64,000 nucleotides of DNA from Streptomyces xanthii (GCF_014621695.1 NZ_CP061281.1:2914001-2978000); one strand, 5' to 3'. Numbered from the stretch's first letter, positions 19,391 through 28,048 are shown. Notes: generated by a model from the letters alone, not told the origin. Program-made: numbers and translations.

Positions 19391-20276
19391 TGCGGCACGT
19401 CTGAGCGTCTTCAAGACCTACAAGCTGTACGTGGGCGGGAAGTTCCCGCGTTCCGAGAGCGGCCGGGTGTACGAGGTGACGGACTCCAAGGGCAAGTGGC
19501 TGGCGAACGCGCCGCTCTCCTCCCGCAAGGACGGCCGTGACGCGGTCGTCGCCGCCCGCAAGGCGTTCGGCGGCTGGTCGGGCGCGACCGCGTACAACCG
19601 CGGGCAGGTCCTGTACCGCGTGGCCGAGATGCTGGAGGGCCGCCGCGAGCAGTTCGTGCGCGAGGTCGCCGACGCGGAGGGCCTGTCGAAGTCGAAGGCC
19701 GCCGCCCAGGTCGACGCGGCGATCGACCGCTGGGTCTGGTACGCGGGCTGGACCGACAAGGTCGCCCAGATCGTCGGCGGCGCGAACCCGGTCGCGGGCC
19801 CCTTCTTCAACCTCTCCACCCCGGAGCCGACCGGCGTCGTCACGATCGTCGCGCCGCAGGAGTCCTCGCTCCTCGGCCTGATCTCGGCGCTCGCCCCGGT
19901 CATCGCGACGGGCAACACGGCGGTGGTGATCGCGAGCGAGAAGGCCCCGCTCCCGGCGCTGTCGCTGGGCGAGGTCCTGGCCACCTCCGACGTCCCCGGC
20001 GGCGTCGTCAACATCCTGTCCGGCCGGGCGGCGGAGATCGCCCCGTCCCTCGCCGCGCACCAGGACGTCAACGGCATCGACCTGACCGGCACGGACGCGG
20101 ACCTGGCCAAGGAGCTGGAGATCGCGGCGGCGGACAACCTGAAGCGCGTACGCCGTCCACAGCCTGTGGAGGACTTCGCGGCCGACCCGGGCACGGACCG
20201 CCTGACGTACTTCCTGGAGACGAAGACGGTCTGGCACCCGACGGGGTCCCTGGGCGCCTCCGGCTCGTCCTACTGA
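19383..20276 (+). CDS. Aldehyde-dehydrogenase-like protein lacking the catalytic half
   Basis: This 297-residue frame begins inside the end of the complete dehydrogenase gene. It resembles the N-terminal half of the fold (KLYVGGKFPRSESGR, VVAARKAFGGWS, then PEPTGVVTIVAPQESSLLGL and GNTAVVIASEKAPLPALSL). It stops at about the position where the LELGGK glutamate should be, and there is no cysteine loop. The C-terminal 30 residues are unrelated to a catalytic domain. Codon use is clean throughout, so this looks like a maintained truncated paralogue, not recent decay. It may be a non-catalytic partner of the dehydrogenase upstream. Confidence 0.82.
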   Translation: MSDAARLSVFKTYKLYVGGKFPRSESGRVYEVTDSKGKWLANAPLSSRKDGRDAVVAARKAFGGWSGATAYNRGQVLYRVAEMLEGRREQFVREVADAEGLSKSKAAAQVDAAIDRWVWYAGWTDKVAQIVGGANPVAGPFFNLSTPEPTGVVTIVAPQESSLLGLISALAPVIATGNTAVVIASEKAPLPALSLGEVLATSDVPGGVVNILSGRAAEIAPSLAAHQDVNGIDLTGTDADLAKELEIAAADNLKRVRRPQPVEDFAADPGTDRLTYFLETKTVWHPTGSLGASGSSY

Positions 20277-20293
20277 CCGCCGGCCCCCGCACC

Positions 20294-20335
20294 GAGGCCC
20301 CGGCCCCTCCTCCGTCCAGGAGGGGCCGGGGCCTC
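20294..20335. terminator. Bidirectional terminator between the dehydrogenase-like gene and tetR
   Basis: A perfect 18-bp stem (20294-20311 with 20318-20335) with a 6-nt loop lies between convergent genes. Confidence 0.85.
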
Positions 20336-20358
20336 GCCCGTTCCCGGGCCCGCGCCCG

Positions 20359-21084
20359 TCAGAGGCCGAGCCGCCGCGCGATGCCGTCGAGCACGCAGTC
20401 GAGGCCGAACTCGAACTCCCAGGTGGGGTCGTCCTTGCGGGTCGCGCTGTACGCGTAGGAGCGGTAGACGGGGTAACGGCCGCTGTCCAGCAGGTAGTTC
20501 ATCTGCGGCGCGAGCGCCCTGCGGGTCTCGTCGCCGCTGTCCCAGCCCTGTTCCGCGCGGAACCGGTCGAGGGCGACCTGCGACTGGGTCGCGCCGTGCA
20601 CGTACGAGGTGACGGCCCGGAAGGCCGCCATCATCGTGTCCGGGTCGAGGCCGAGTCCGTCGAGCGACGCCAACTGCCGTTCGGCGACGGCCATCCGGGT
20701 CGGCGTCAGCATGAACAGCGAGGCCGGCAGCTGGGTCATCCACGGGTGCGCCAGCGTCATGACCCGGGACCGCACGGCGTACGCGCGCAGCACCTCGCGC
20801 CATCCGGTCACGTCCTCGGGGACGTCCAGCTCGCCCGAGACCCGGTCCACCATCAGCGCCAGCAGGTCGTCCTTGCCCGAGACGTGCCGATAGGCGGCCA
20901 TGGGCGCGACGCCCAGCTCCGTGGCGATGCGGCGCATCGTGACCGCCGCGAACCCCTCGGCGTCGGCCAGCTCCACGGCGACGTCCACGATCCGCTGCGG
21001 GGTCAGCGCGGCGCGCGGCGCGGCCGGGCGCTCCATCCGCTCCCACAGCGAGGGCTCGGGCCCCGCCTTCTTCTTCGCGGCCAC
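20359..21084 (-). CDS. TetR-family regulator of the adjacent reductase/efflux genes
   Basis: This 241-residue protein has a TetR helix-turn-helix at about 28-75 (RIVDVAVELADAEGFAAVTM, APMAAYRHVSGKDDLLALM), followed by a TetR_C-type ligand domain. GTG 21084 was chosen because GAGGAG lies 7-8 nt upstream. A frame continuing to 21216 would run through the operator region and is unlikely. It is divergent from the FMN reductase and MFS genes, with a strong nested dyad between them. By analogy with TetA/TetR layouts, it probably represses these genes until a small toxic ligand binds. Confidence 0.87.
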   Translation of the reverse strand: MAAKKKAGPEPSLWERMERPAAPRAALTPQRIVDVAVELADAEGFAAVTMRRIATELGVAPMAAYRHVSGKDDLLALMVDRVSGELDVPEDVTGWREVLRAYAVRSRVMTLAHPWMTQLPASLFMLTPTRMAVAERQLASLDGLGLDPDTMMAAFRAVTSYVHGATQSQVALDRFRAEQGWDSGDETRRALAPQMNYLLDSGRYPVYRSYAYSATRKDDPTWEFEFGLDCVLDGIARRLGL

Positions 21085-21142
21085 AGGCGTGCTCCTCGGG
21101 CTCCTGGACGGTGCTGACGGTACGGACGACGACCGGGTCCGC

Positions 21143-21216
21143 GTGTACATCGTATCCACAGTAGACGCCGTACACATCGATGTGTACGTTGTACGCGTCA
21201 GGGATACGCCGTACAC
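21143..21216. promoter_or_regulatory. Nested operator dyads between tetR and the reductase gene
   Basis: A perfect 20-bp palindrome CGTACACATCGATGTGTACG spans 21169-21188. A second near-concentric pair surrounds it: GTGTACATCGTATCC at 21143-21157 against GGATACGCCGTACAC at 21202-21216 (13 of 15 complementary). This is a likely binding region for the TetR protein. Confidence 0.7.
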
Positions 21217-21242
21217 AACGGCCCACTCACCGGGGGTTCGCC

Positions 21243-21839
21243 ATGCCGTCGTCCACCACCGCGCTCCGCGTCGCCGTCCTCGTCGGATCCACCCGCGAGG
21301 GCCGCTTCGCGCCCGTCGTCACCCGGTGGCTGCGCGGCCACCTCGCCCAGCGCGCCGACCTGAGCACGGACGTCGTCGACCTCGCCGAGACGCCGCTGCC
21401 CACCGTGCTGCCCGCCTTCGGCCAGGAGCCGCCGCCCGGCACCCGGGAGGCGCTCGCGGCCGTGAGCCCGCGCCTGGCCGCCGCCGACGCGTTCGTCTTC
21501 GTCACACCCGAGTACAACCACAGCTTCCCGGCGGCCCTGAAGAACGCCGTCGACTGGCACCACACGGAGTGGCACGGCAAGCCGGTCGCCTTCGTCTCCT
21601 ACGGAGGCCTGTCCGGCGGCCTGCGCGCCGTCGAGCAACTGCGGGTCGTGATGGCCGAGCTGAACGCCATGACCGTCCGCAACACGGTCAGCTTCCACAA
21701 CGCCTACGGGGCCTTCGACCCGGACGGCCGGGTCGACGACCCCGCCGTGGACGCGGCGGCGAAGGCCATGCTCGACCAGCTCACCTGGTGGGCCCACGCC
21801 CTGCGCGAGGCCAAGTCCCGTCGCCCGTACGCGGCTTGA
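21243..21839 (+). CDS. NADPH-dependent FMN reductase-family flavoprotein
   Basis: This 198-residue flavodoxin-like protein has the FMN phosphate loop VLVGSTREGRFAPVV near residue 13 and the flavin-stacking motif TPEYNHSFPAALKNAVDW near 87. GGLSGGLRAVEQLR near 120 is typical of the chromate/quinone/azo reductase group. It probably reduces quinones or xenobiotics with NAD(P)H. It starts 27 bp after the operator region and is followed 14 bp later by an MFS exporter. Confidence 0.88.
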   Translation: MPSSTTALRVAVLVGSTREGRFAPVVTRWLRGHLAQRADLSTDVVDLAETPLPTVLPAFGQEPPPGTREALAAVSPRLAAADAFVFVTPEYNHSFPAALKNAVDWHHTEWHGKPVAFVSYGGLSGGLRAVEQLRVVMAELNAMTVRNTVSFHNAYGAFDPDGRVDDPAVDAAAKAMLDQLTWWAHALREAKSRRPYAA

Positions 21840-21853
21840 GGACGGCGGACGTC

Positions 21854-23326
21854 ATGACGACACCGACACACACCGAGAACACCGGTGGCACCGGCGAGCC
21901 CCCCGCGGCCGGCCCGGCACCCGCACCGCCGTCCCGCCTCGTGATCGCCGGCCTGCTGCTGGGCATCGTGCTCGCCACGCTCGACGGCACCGTCGTCGGC
22001 ACCGCCCTGCCCGTCATCGTCGACGACCTGGGCGGCCTCGCCCATCTGTCGTGGGTGGTGACCGCGTACCTGCTCACCACCGCCGTCAGCACACCCCTGT
22101 GGGGCAAGCTCGGCGACCTGTGGGGCCGCAAGGGCAGCTACGTGGCCTCGATCATCGCCTTCCTCGCGGGCTCCGTACTGTGCGGACTCGCCCAGGACAT
22201 GGGGCAGTTGATCGCCTTCCGGGCCCTTCAGGGACTCGGTGCGGGCGGGCTGTTCGTCGGCGCGCTCTCGCTCATCGGCACCCTGCTCACCCCCGCCGAG
22301 GCGGGCCGCTCCCAGTCGGTGATCGGCGTACTGCTGCCCGCCGCGATGATCGGCGGCCCGCTGATCGGCGGCTTCCTCACCGACCAGCTGGACTGGCGCT
22401 GGGTGTTCTACGTCAACGTGCCCGTCGGCGCCGTCGCGCTCGCCGTCATCGGCGCCGGGGTCCGGGTCCGCACCACCCGCGTGAAGGCCCGCGTCGACCT
22501 CGCAGGCGCCGGACTGCTGACCGCCGGGATCGTCGCCCTGACCCTGCTCGCGGCCTGGGCCGGGAACGCGTACGCGTGGTCGTCACCGCAGGTCCTGGCA
22601 CTCGCGGTGCTCGCGGCGGCGGCGCTCGCCGGCTTCGTCCGGGTGGAGCGGCGCGCGGCCGAACCCGTCATCCCGCCCCGCCTGTTCGCCGACCGCAACT
22701 TCACGGTCGCCCAGGTGCTCAGCTTCGTCGCGGGAGGAGCGATGCTGGCCGCCGCCAGCTATCTGCCGCAGTACATGCAGCACGTGCGCGGCGCCTCGGC
22801 CACGCGGAGCGGACTGCTCCTGCTCCCCCTGATGCTCGGCATGATGGGGGCCCAGCTCACCATCGGGCGGCGGGTCGGCGCGGGCGGCCGCTACCGGGCC
22901 TATCCGATCGCGGGCGGCGCGGTGGCGACGGCGGGCGCGCTCGCCCTGCTGCTGCTCGGCACCGGCACCCCGGTCTGGGCGGCCTCCGCGCTGACCCTGA
23001 TCCTCGGCACCGGCATCGGCTGCCTGATGCAGCCCGCGATGCTCATCACCCTCAACAGCGCCGAGCCCCGCGACATCGGCGCGGCCAGCGGCACCCAGAC
23101 CCTGCTGCGCACGATCGGGGGCTCACTCGGGGTGGCCGTGCTGGGCTCGGTGTTCGCGGGGCGGGTCGACGAGGGGGCGCACGGCGCCGCGTTCCGGTCG
23201 AGCGTCGTCGACGGCGTGCACGGCGTCGCACTCGGCACGGCGCTGCTGTGCGCGGTGGCCTTCGCGGCCTCGTGGGCCGTGCGCGAGGTGCCGCTCCGGT
23301 CCGCGGCCGGGCCCCGGCAGGGATGA
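21854..23326 (+). CDS. MFS drug exporter, DHA2 (EmrB/QacA) type
   Basis: This 490-residue protein has about fourteen transmembrane helices. Motif A is visible as GKLGDLWGRKGSY near 85. Antiporter motif C appears as GPLIGGFLTDQLDWRWVFYVNVP near 160, and motif D-like LDGTVVGTALPVI near 45. These mark a proton-coupled multidrug exporter. The N-terminal 30 residues are hydrophilic (Thr/Gly/Pro). ATG 21854 starts 14 bp after the reductase stop, so the pair is likely one transcript under the TetR regulator. The substrate is unknown. Confidence 0.9.
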   Translation: MTTPTHTENTGGTGEPPAAGPAPAPPSRLVIAGLLLGIVLATLDGTVVGTALPVIVDDLGGLAHLSWVVTAYLLTTAVSTPLWGKLGDLWGRKGSYVASIIAFLAGSVLCGLAQDMGQLIAFRALQGLGAGGLFVGALSLIGTLLTPAEAGRSQSVIGVLLPAAMIGGPLIGGFLTDQLDWRWVFYVNVPVGAVALAVIGAGVRVRTTRVKARVDLAGAGLLTAGIVALTLLAAWAGNAYAWSSPQVLALAVLAAAALAGFVRVERRAAEPVIPPRLFADRNFTVAQVLSFVAGGAMLAAASYLPQYMQHVRGASATRSGLLLLPLMLGMMGAQLTIGRRVGAGGRYRAYPIAGGAVATAGALALLLLGTGTPVWAASALTLILGTGIGCLMQPAMLITLNSAEPRDIGAASGTQTLLRTIGGSLGVAVLGSVFAGRVDEGAHGAAFRSSVVDGVHGVALGTALLCAVAFAASWAVREVPLRSAAGPRQG

Positions 23327-23358
23327 ACCGCCCGGCCCGGCCCCCGGGTCCGACGGGG

Positions 23359-23754
23359 TCAGCCCGGCAGCAGGCCGGCCGCCGCACCGACGACCGGCAG
23401 CTCCGACAGGGAGCTGCCGGAGGTCACCGGGCCGGTCACGGCCGCCGTGCTGAGCGGCTTGAAGTCGGCGATCTGGGTGCCCACCGCGTTGTCCAGCGGG
23501 TCGACGCCCGTGTTGGCCAGCGGGTCGAGCTGGAGGTTCGTCACGGGGGCCAGGCCGTGGGCGGCCGCCGCGTCGATGCCCTGGGTCACCGCCAGAGTGC
23601 TCAGCGTGCCGGGCGCGGCGTCCGCGGCGCTCGCGGTCGCGCCCCCGGCGGCGACCGCCGCGCCGGCCGCGGCCATGGTCAGGCCCGCGCGCAGCAGCGT
23701 GCGGCGGGCGCCGGAGGTCGGCATCGGGTTCTTGGGGGCTGCGTGTCGGGCCAT
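23359..23754 (-). CDS. Small secreted Ala/Gly/Leu-rich protein, unknown function
   Basis: This 131-residue protein starts MARHAAPKNP and has a twin-arginine-like ARRTLLRAGL followed by a hydrophobic stretch AAAGAAVAAGG and a probable cleavage after SAADA. The mature part is small, polar-hydrophobic and without cysteines (TNLQLDPLANTGVDPLDN), with a final GLLPG. ATG 23754 was chosen over a start at 23796, whose extra residues look untranslated. It is convergent with the MFS gene. In overall character it resembles the small secreted protein at 29623-29958. Confidence 0.7.
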   Translation of the reverse strand: MARHAAPKNPMPTSGARRTLLRAGLTMAAAGAAVAAGGATASAADAAPGTLSTLAVTQGIDAAAAHGLAPVTNLQLDPLANTGVDPLDNAVGTQIADFKPLSTAAVTGPVTSGSSLSELPVVGAAAGLLPG

Positions 23755-23917
23755 GAGAGTCGCGCGCGCCTTTCCTGTTTCCAGTGACGGGTCCACTGAC
23801 TATGTCTCCGCGTGTGACGGCGGAACCACGTAGCGTAGTCGCACTCGGCGTGGCTCGTGCCACAACCGCGCGACGCGGGGTCGGCGCCGGGGCCCGGATG
23901 CCTCACACTGGACTCTC

Positions 23918-24550
23918 GTGAGTTCGCATCCCCCGATACCGACCCGGGTCGTCCTGGTCTCCGGCCCCTCCGGCTCCGGCAAGTCGTCGTTCGCGGCCCG
24001 CTCCGGGCTGCCCGTGCTCTGCCTCGACGACTTCTACAAGGAGGCCGACGACCCGACGCTCCCAATCGTGCCGGGCACGTCGGACATCGACTGGGACTCC
24101 CCCGCGTCCTGGGACGCGGAGGCGGCGCTCGCCGCGATCGCGGAGCTGTGCGCGAAGGGCCGCACGCAGGTGCCGGTGTACGACATCGCGACCAGCTCGC
24201 GGGTCGGGGCGGAGGCGCTCGACATCGCACGCACCCCGCTGTTCCTCGCGGAGGGGATCTTCGCGGCGGACATCGTGGCCCGGTGCCGGGACCTCGGGGT
24301 GCTCGCCGACGCGCTCTGCCTGCGCGGGCGGCCCTCGACGACGTTCCGCCGCCGGCTGCTGCGGGACCTCAAGGAGGGCCGCAAGTCCGTGCCGTTCCTG
24401 CTCCGGCGGGGCTGGCGCCTGATGCGCGCGGAACGGGCCATCGTGGCCCGCCAGGTCGCGTTCGGGGCGCATCCGTGCGGCAAGGACGAGGCGCTGGGCC
24501 GCGTCGCCGCGGCCGCGGCCGGCCACTGCGCCAAGGCGCGCGCCGCTTAA
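23918..24550 (+). CDS. Uridine kinase-like P-loop kinase
   Basis: This 210-residue protein has the Walker A motif SGPSGSGKSS near residue 15. LDDFYKEADDP near 35 is the acidic nucleoside-binding segment of uridine kinases, and DWDSPASWD near 58 is also conserved. The C-terminal helix-rich half includes FRRRLLRDLKEGRKS. It probably phosphorylates uridine or cytidine with a nucleoside triphosphate, or a related small molecule. It lacks the palindromic operator shared by the nucleoside catabolic genes. The GTG start at 23918 is supported by the P-loop position. Confidence 0.8.
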   Translation: MSSHPPIPTRVVLVSGPSGSGKSSFAARSGLPVLCLDDFYKEADDPTLPIVPGTSDIDWDSPASWDAEAALAAIAELCAKGRTQVPVYDIATSSRVGAEALDIARTPLFLAEGIFAADIVARCRDLGVLADALCLRGRPSTTFRRRLLRDLKEGRKSVPFLLRRGWRLMRAERAIVARQVAFGAHPCGKDEALGRVAAAAAGHCAKARAA

Positions 24551-24598
24551 CGGGACCACTCGCCGTGGGCCCACCGGCCGCGTCTCGACCACCGGCCG

Positions 24599-24725
24599 GT
24601 GGGGGCTTCTCGCGCAGTTCCCCGCGCCCCTGAAATGCAGACGCTTCGCGTCGCATTCCCCCGATGAGATCGCGCACGAAGTGCGCATCTCAGGGGCGCG
24701 GGGAACTGCGCGACCAGCCCCCACC
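24599..24725. repeat. Large palindrome, copy 3 of the intergenic repeat family
   Basis: This is the best-formed copy. Arms of about 36 bp (24599-24634 and 24690-24725) are complementary except for two or three bases in the CTTCTCGCG/CGCGACCAG segment. The interior repeats, inverted, the GATGAGATCGCGCACGAAGT segment of copy 1, and has a GACGCTTCGCGTC hairpin. It sits in the 24551-24875 gap, whose remainder holds only the sigQ terminator and C-rich sequence. Confidence 0.85.
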
Positions 24726-24744
24726 GGAGCCGCAGACGAACGAA

Positions 24745-24792
24745 CAAAAAAGAAGCGGGGCCAGGAAGACCCCCCGTCTTCCCGGCCCCGCT
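24745..24792 (-). terminator. Rho-independent terminator of sigQ (minus strand)
   Basis: A stem of AGCGGGGCC/GGCCCCGCT and GGAAGAC/GTCTTCC is followed on the minus strand by a run of T residues (A-run at 24745-24751 on plus). Confidence 0.85.
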
Positions 24793-24875
24793 CGATCCCC
24801 CCGGATCCCCCGATCCCCTCCCCCGTTCAAACAACCCCGCTCCCCCGAGCAGGACCCCCGTTCCCCCCGGAGGGC

Positions 24876-25631
24876 CTAGGCCACGAGCTCGCCGAAGGAC
24901 TCCTCCAGGTCCCGGCCGAAGCTCAGGACCTCGTCATCCCGCAGCCGCCGCAGCGACCGCCAGATGCTCGACTTCACGGTGCCGACGCTGATGTCGAGGA
25001 TCTCCGCGATCTCGGGGTCCGTACGGCCCTCGTAGTAGCGGAGCACGAGCATCGTGCGCTGCAGTTCGGGCAGGCGGGCCAGCGCCTGCCACAGGACGGC
25101 CCGCAGCTCCGTACCCCGCATCGCGTCCGTGTCGCCCACCGTCTCCGGCAGCTCCTCGGTCGGGTACTCGTTCAGCTTGCGGCGGCGCCACGCGCTGATG
25201 TGCAGGTTCGTCATGGTGCGGCGGAGGTAGCCCCCGACCGCGGCCTTGTCGCTGATCCGGTCCCAGGCCCGGTACGTCGAGAAGAGGGCGCTCTGGAGCA
25301 GGTCCTCCGCCTCGAACCGGTCACCGGTCAGGTGATAGGCGGTCGCGTACAGGGAGGCGCGGCGCTCCTGGACGTAGGCCGTGAACTCGGCCTCCGACAG
25401 GTTCCGCTGCTCCCCCGAGCCCTCCCCGTACGCCGCTCCCCCGATGTTTCCCCCGTCGGGAACCGCCGGCGCGTCAACCACCGTCATGTATCCCGGGTGC
25501 TGACGCCCGGTGCCGCGAGCGCACCCCCGCCCGCTCACGGCACCGGACTTCTCATGCCGCTCGGTGCGGACCGCCACGTCGTGCAGACGCGTGACAACTG
25601 CGCTTGAGGTGGTGCTGTGCAGCGTGTTCAT
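24876..25631 (-). CDS. sigQ: ECF sigma factor SigQ
   Basis: This 251-residue sigma-70-family factor has region 2 at about residues 90-155 (LYATAYHLTGDRFEAEDLLQ, AVGGYLRRTMTNLHISAWRR). Region 4 follows at about 190-240 (LRYYEGRTDPEIAEILDISV, GTVKSSIWRSLRRLR). The position, divergent from afsQ1-afsQ2, is that of S. coelicolor sigQ, known to act with AfsQ1/Q2 in antibiotic control and to be an AfsQ1 target. An AfsQ1-type box lies in the shared promoter region. The start is uncertain: ATG 25631 is listed, while ATG 25487 would remove a 48-residue low-complexity N terminus. Confidence 0.87.
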   Translation of the reverse strand: MNTLHSTTSSAVVTRLHDVAVRTERHEKSGAVSGRGCARGTGRQHPGYMTVVDAPAVPDGGNIGGAAYGEGSGEQRNLSEAEFTAYVQERRASLYATAYHLTGDRFEAEDLLQSALFSTYRAWDRISDKAAVGGYLRRTMTNLHISAWRRRKLNEYPTEELPETVGDTDAMRGTELRAVLWQALARLPELQRTMLVLRYYEGRTDPEIAEILDISVGTVKSSIWRSLRRLRDDEVLSFGRDLEESFGELVA

Positions 25632-25726
25632 CTCGCGCCCCCCGTCGTGGAGTCCGTTTCCTGAGCTCGCTTCCTTGCGATGTCCAAAAGCTTGCCCTGG
25701 TGACTTCATGACGGTGTCCGTCGACT

Positions 25727-25742
25727 GTCACAGAGCTGTCAC
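25727..25742. promoter_or_regulatory. AfsQ1 box between sigQ and afsQ1
   Basis: GTCAC-AGAGCT-GTCAC exactly fits the published AfsQ1 recognition pattern GTnAC-n6-GTnAC. It lies about 95 bp before the sigQ start and 80 bp before afsQ1, so it could act on both. Confidence 0.85.
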
Positions 25743-25823
25743 AGGCCCCGGGGCGGTGCGGGTCATGTGTGGGACCGGTCCCACGGTCGAACTAAAGGCC
25801 AGTGATGGGCCAGAATGGCGCTC

Positions 25824-26501
25824 GTGCCTTCCCTGTTGCTGATCGAGGACGACGACGCCATCCGCACGGCCCTGGAGCTGTCTCTTACGCGCCAGGGCCA
25901 CCGGGTTGCCACCGCTGCCACCGGCGAGGACGGTCTGAAGCTGTTGCGCGAGCAGCGGCCGGACCTGATCGTGCTGGATGTGATGCTGCCGGGCATCGAC
26001 GGGTTCGAGGTGTGCCGTCGCATCCGGCGCACCGACCAGCTGCCGATCATCCTGCTCACCGCGCGCAGCGACGACATCGACGTGGTGGTCGGCCTGGAGT
26101 CCGGGGCCGACGACTACGTGGTGAAGCCGGTGCAGGGGCGGGTGCTCGACGCCCGGATCCGGGCCGTGCTGCGGCGCGGTGAGCGTGAGGCGAACGACGC
26201 GGCGTCGTTCGGTTCGCTGGTGATCGACCGGGCCGCGATGACCGTGACGAAGAACGGCGAGGACCTGCAGCTCACGCCGACCGAGCTGCGGCTGCTCCTG
26301 GAGCTGAGCCGGCGGCCGGGGCAGGCGCTGTCCCGCCAGCAGCTGCTGCGCCTGGTGTGGGAGCACGACTACCTGGGCGACTCGCGCCTGGTCGACGCGT
26401 GTGTGCAGCGGCTGCGCGCGAAGGTCGAGGACGTGCCGTCGTCGCCGACGCTGATCCGTACGGTGCGCGGGGTCGGCTACCGGCTGGACTCGCCTCAGTG
26501 A
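25824..26501 (+). CDS. afsQ1: Response regulator AfsQ1
   Basis: This 225-residue OmpR/PhoB-type response regulator has a receiver domain at 1-115 with acidic pocket EDDD at 8-11, phosphoacceptor Asp52 in VLDVMLPG, TAR near 80 and KPVQ near 103. A winged-helix DNA-binding domain fills about 130-225 (LTPTELRLLLEL, LVDACVQRLRAKV, IRTVRGVGYRL). The GTG at 25824 gives the 225-residue length of S. coelicolor AfsQ1; ATG 25815 is an alternative. It is known to activate antibiotic genes and sigQ on certain nitrogen sources. Its stop overlaps the afsQ2 start. Confidence 0.95.
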   Translation: MPSLLLIEDDDAIRTALELSLTRQGHRVATAATGEDGLKLLREQRPDLIVLDVMLPGIDGFEVCRRIRRTDQLPIILLTARSDDIDVVVGLESGADDYVVKPVQGRVLDARIRAVLRRGEREANDAASFGSLVIDRAAMTVTKNGEDLQLTPTELRLLLELSRRPGQALSRQQLLRLVWEHDYLGDSRLVDACVQRLRAKVEDVPSSPTLIRTVRGVGYRLDSPQ

Positions 26502-28048
26502 CGGAGCCGCACCACACGCCGCGCGGTCTCGCCGCGGCCAAGAAGGCCCTGTTCGCGGGGCTGCGTTTCACGAGTCTGCGGTTGCGGCTCGTCGTCGTGT
26601 TCGCGCTGGTGGCGCTGACCGCGGCGGTGTCCGCTTCGGGGATCGCGTACTGGCTGAACCGCGAGGCGGTGCTGACCCGTACCCAGGACTCGGCGCTGAG
26701 CGACTTCCAGCAGGAGATGCAGAACCGGGCGGCGGTGCTGCCGGAGCATCCCACGCAGGGCGAGCTGCAGCACGCCGCGAACCTGATGGCGAACAGCAGC
26801 CAGCACTTCAGCGTGCTGCTCACGGCCACGGACGAGAACGGCCGTGACGTGGTGGGCAATTCGGACCTGGACGCCTTCACGCCCGCCGACGTCCCGGCGT
26901 CGCTGCGCCGCGCGGTGAACAAGAAGCAGAAGATCACCGAGAACAACAAGGCGCCGTACCACCTGTACTGGCAGCGGATCACGCAGGACGGCACGCCGTA
27001 CCTGGTGGGCGGCGCGCGGGTGAACGGCGGGCCCTCCGGCTACATGCTCAAGTCGCTGGAGCCGGAGGCGAAGGACCTGGGCTCGCTGGCCTGGTCGCTC
27101 GGCATCGCGACGGCGCTCGCGCTGATCGGCTCGGCACTGCTCGCTCAAGCCGCCGCCGCGACCGTCCTGAAGCCGGTGCACCGGCTCGGTGTCGCCGCGC
27201 GCCGGCTCGGCGAGGGCAAGCTCGACACCCGGCTGCGGGTGTCCGGCACGGACGAACTGGCCGATCTGTCCCGAACCTTCAACCGGACCGCGGAGAACCT
27301 GGAGAAGAAGGTCGCCGACATGAGCGCCCGCGAGGAGGCCTCGCGGCGGTTCGTCGCCGACATGTCGCACGAGCTGCGCACCCCGCTGACCGCGATCACC
27401 GCGGTCACCGAGGTCCTCGAGGAGGAGCTCGACGCGGAGACCGGTTCGGTGGACCCGATGATCGAGCCCGCGGTGCGGCTCGTGGTCAGCGAGACCCGGC
27501 GCCTGGGCGACCTGGTGGAGAACCTGATGGAGGTCACCCGCTTCGACGCGGGCACGGCCCGGCTCGTCCTGGACGACCTCGACATCGCCGACCAGATCAC
27601 GGCCTGCATCGACGCCCGCGCCTGGCTGGACGCGGTGGAGCTGGACGCGGAGCGCGGCATGACGGTCCGGCTCGACCCGCGCCGCCTCGACGTGATCCTC
27701 GCCAACCTGATCGGCAACGCGCTCAAGCACGGCGGCTCCCCGGTGCGGGTGTCGGTGCGCACCGAGGGCTCCGACCTGGTCATCGCCGTACGGGACCACG
27801 GCCCCGGCATTCCGGAGGACGTGCTGCCGCACGTGTTCGACCGGTTCTACAAGGCGAGCGCCTCCCGGCCGCGTTCGGAGGGCAGCGGGCTCGGTCTGTC
27901 GATCGCGCTGGAGAACGCGCACATCCACGGCGGCGAGATCACGGCCGCCAACTCCCCGGAGGGCGGCGCCGTGTTCACGCTGCGGCTGCCCCAGCAGGAG
28001 CAGGAACCGAAGCACGAGACGAACTCCCCGGAAGGCGGCGACCGTTGA
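26498..28048 (+). CDS. afsQ2: Sensor histidine kinase AfsQ2
   Basis: This 516-residue membrane kinase overlaps afsQ1 by four bases (GTGA). TM1 is at about 28-50, an extracytoplasmic sensor region at about 51-185, and TM2 at about 186-210. A HAMP linker follows (AARRLGEGKLDTRLRVSG). The dimerisation domain carries the phosphoacceptor His291 in DMSHELRTPL. The ATP domain has NLIGNALKHG (N box), DHGPGIPEDV (G1), RFYKA (F) and GSGLGLSI (G2). It phosphorylates AfsQ1. A lipoprotein gene overlaps its end, an arrangement reminiscent of sigE-cseA-cseB-cseC. Confidence 0.94.
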   Translation: MTEPHHTPRGLAAAKKALFAGLRFTSLRLRLVVVFALVALTAAVSASGIAYWLNREAVLTRTQDSALSDFQQEMQNRAAVLPEHPTQGELQHAANLMANSSQHFSVLLTATDENGRDVVGNSDLDAFTPADVPASLRRAVNKKQKITENNKAPYHLYWQRITQDGTPYLVGGARVNGGPSGYMLKSLEPEAKDLGSLAWSLGIATALALIGSALLAQAAAATVLKPVHRLGVAARRLGEGKLDTRLRVSGTDELADLSRTFNRTAENLEKKVADMSAREEASRRFVADMSHELRTPLTAITAVTEVLEEELDAETGSVDPMIEPAVRLVVSETRRLGDLVENLMEVTRFDAGTARLVLDDLDIADQITACIDARAWLDAVELDAERGMTVRLDPRRLDVILANLIGNALKHGGSPVRVSVRTEGSDLVIAVRDHGPGIPEDVLPHVFDRFYKASASRPRSEGSGLGLSIALENAHIHGGEITAANSPEGGAVFTLRLPQQEQEPKHETNSPEGGDR

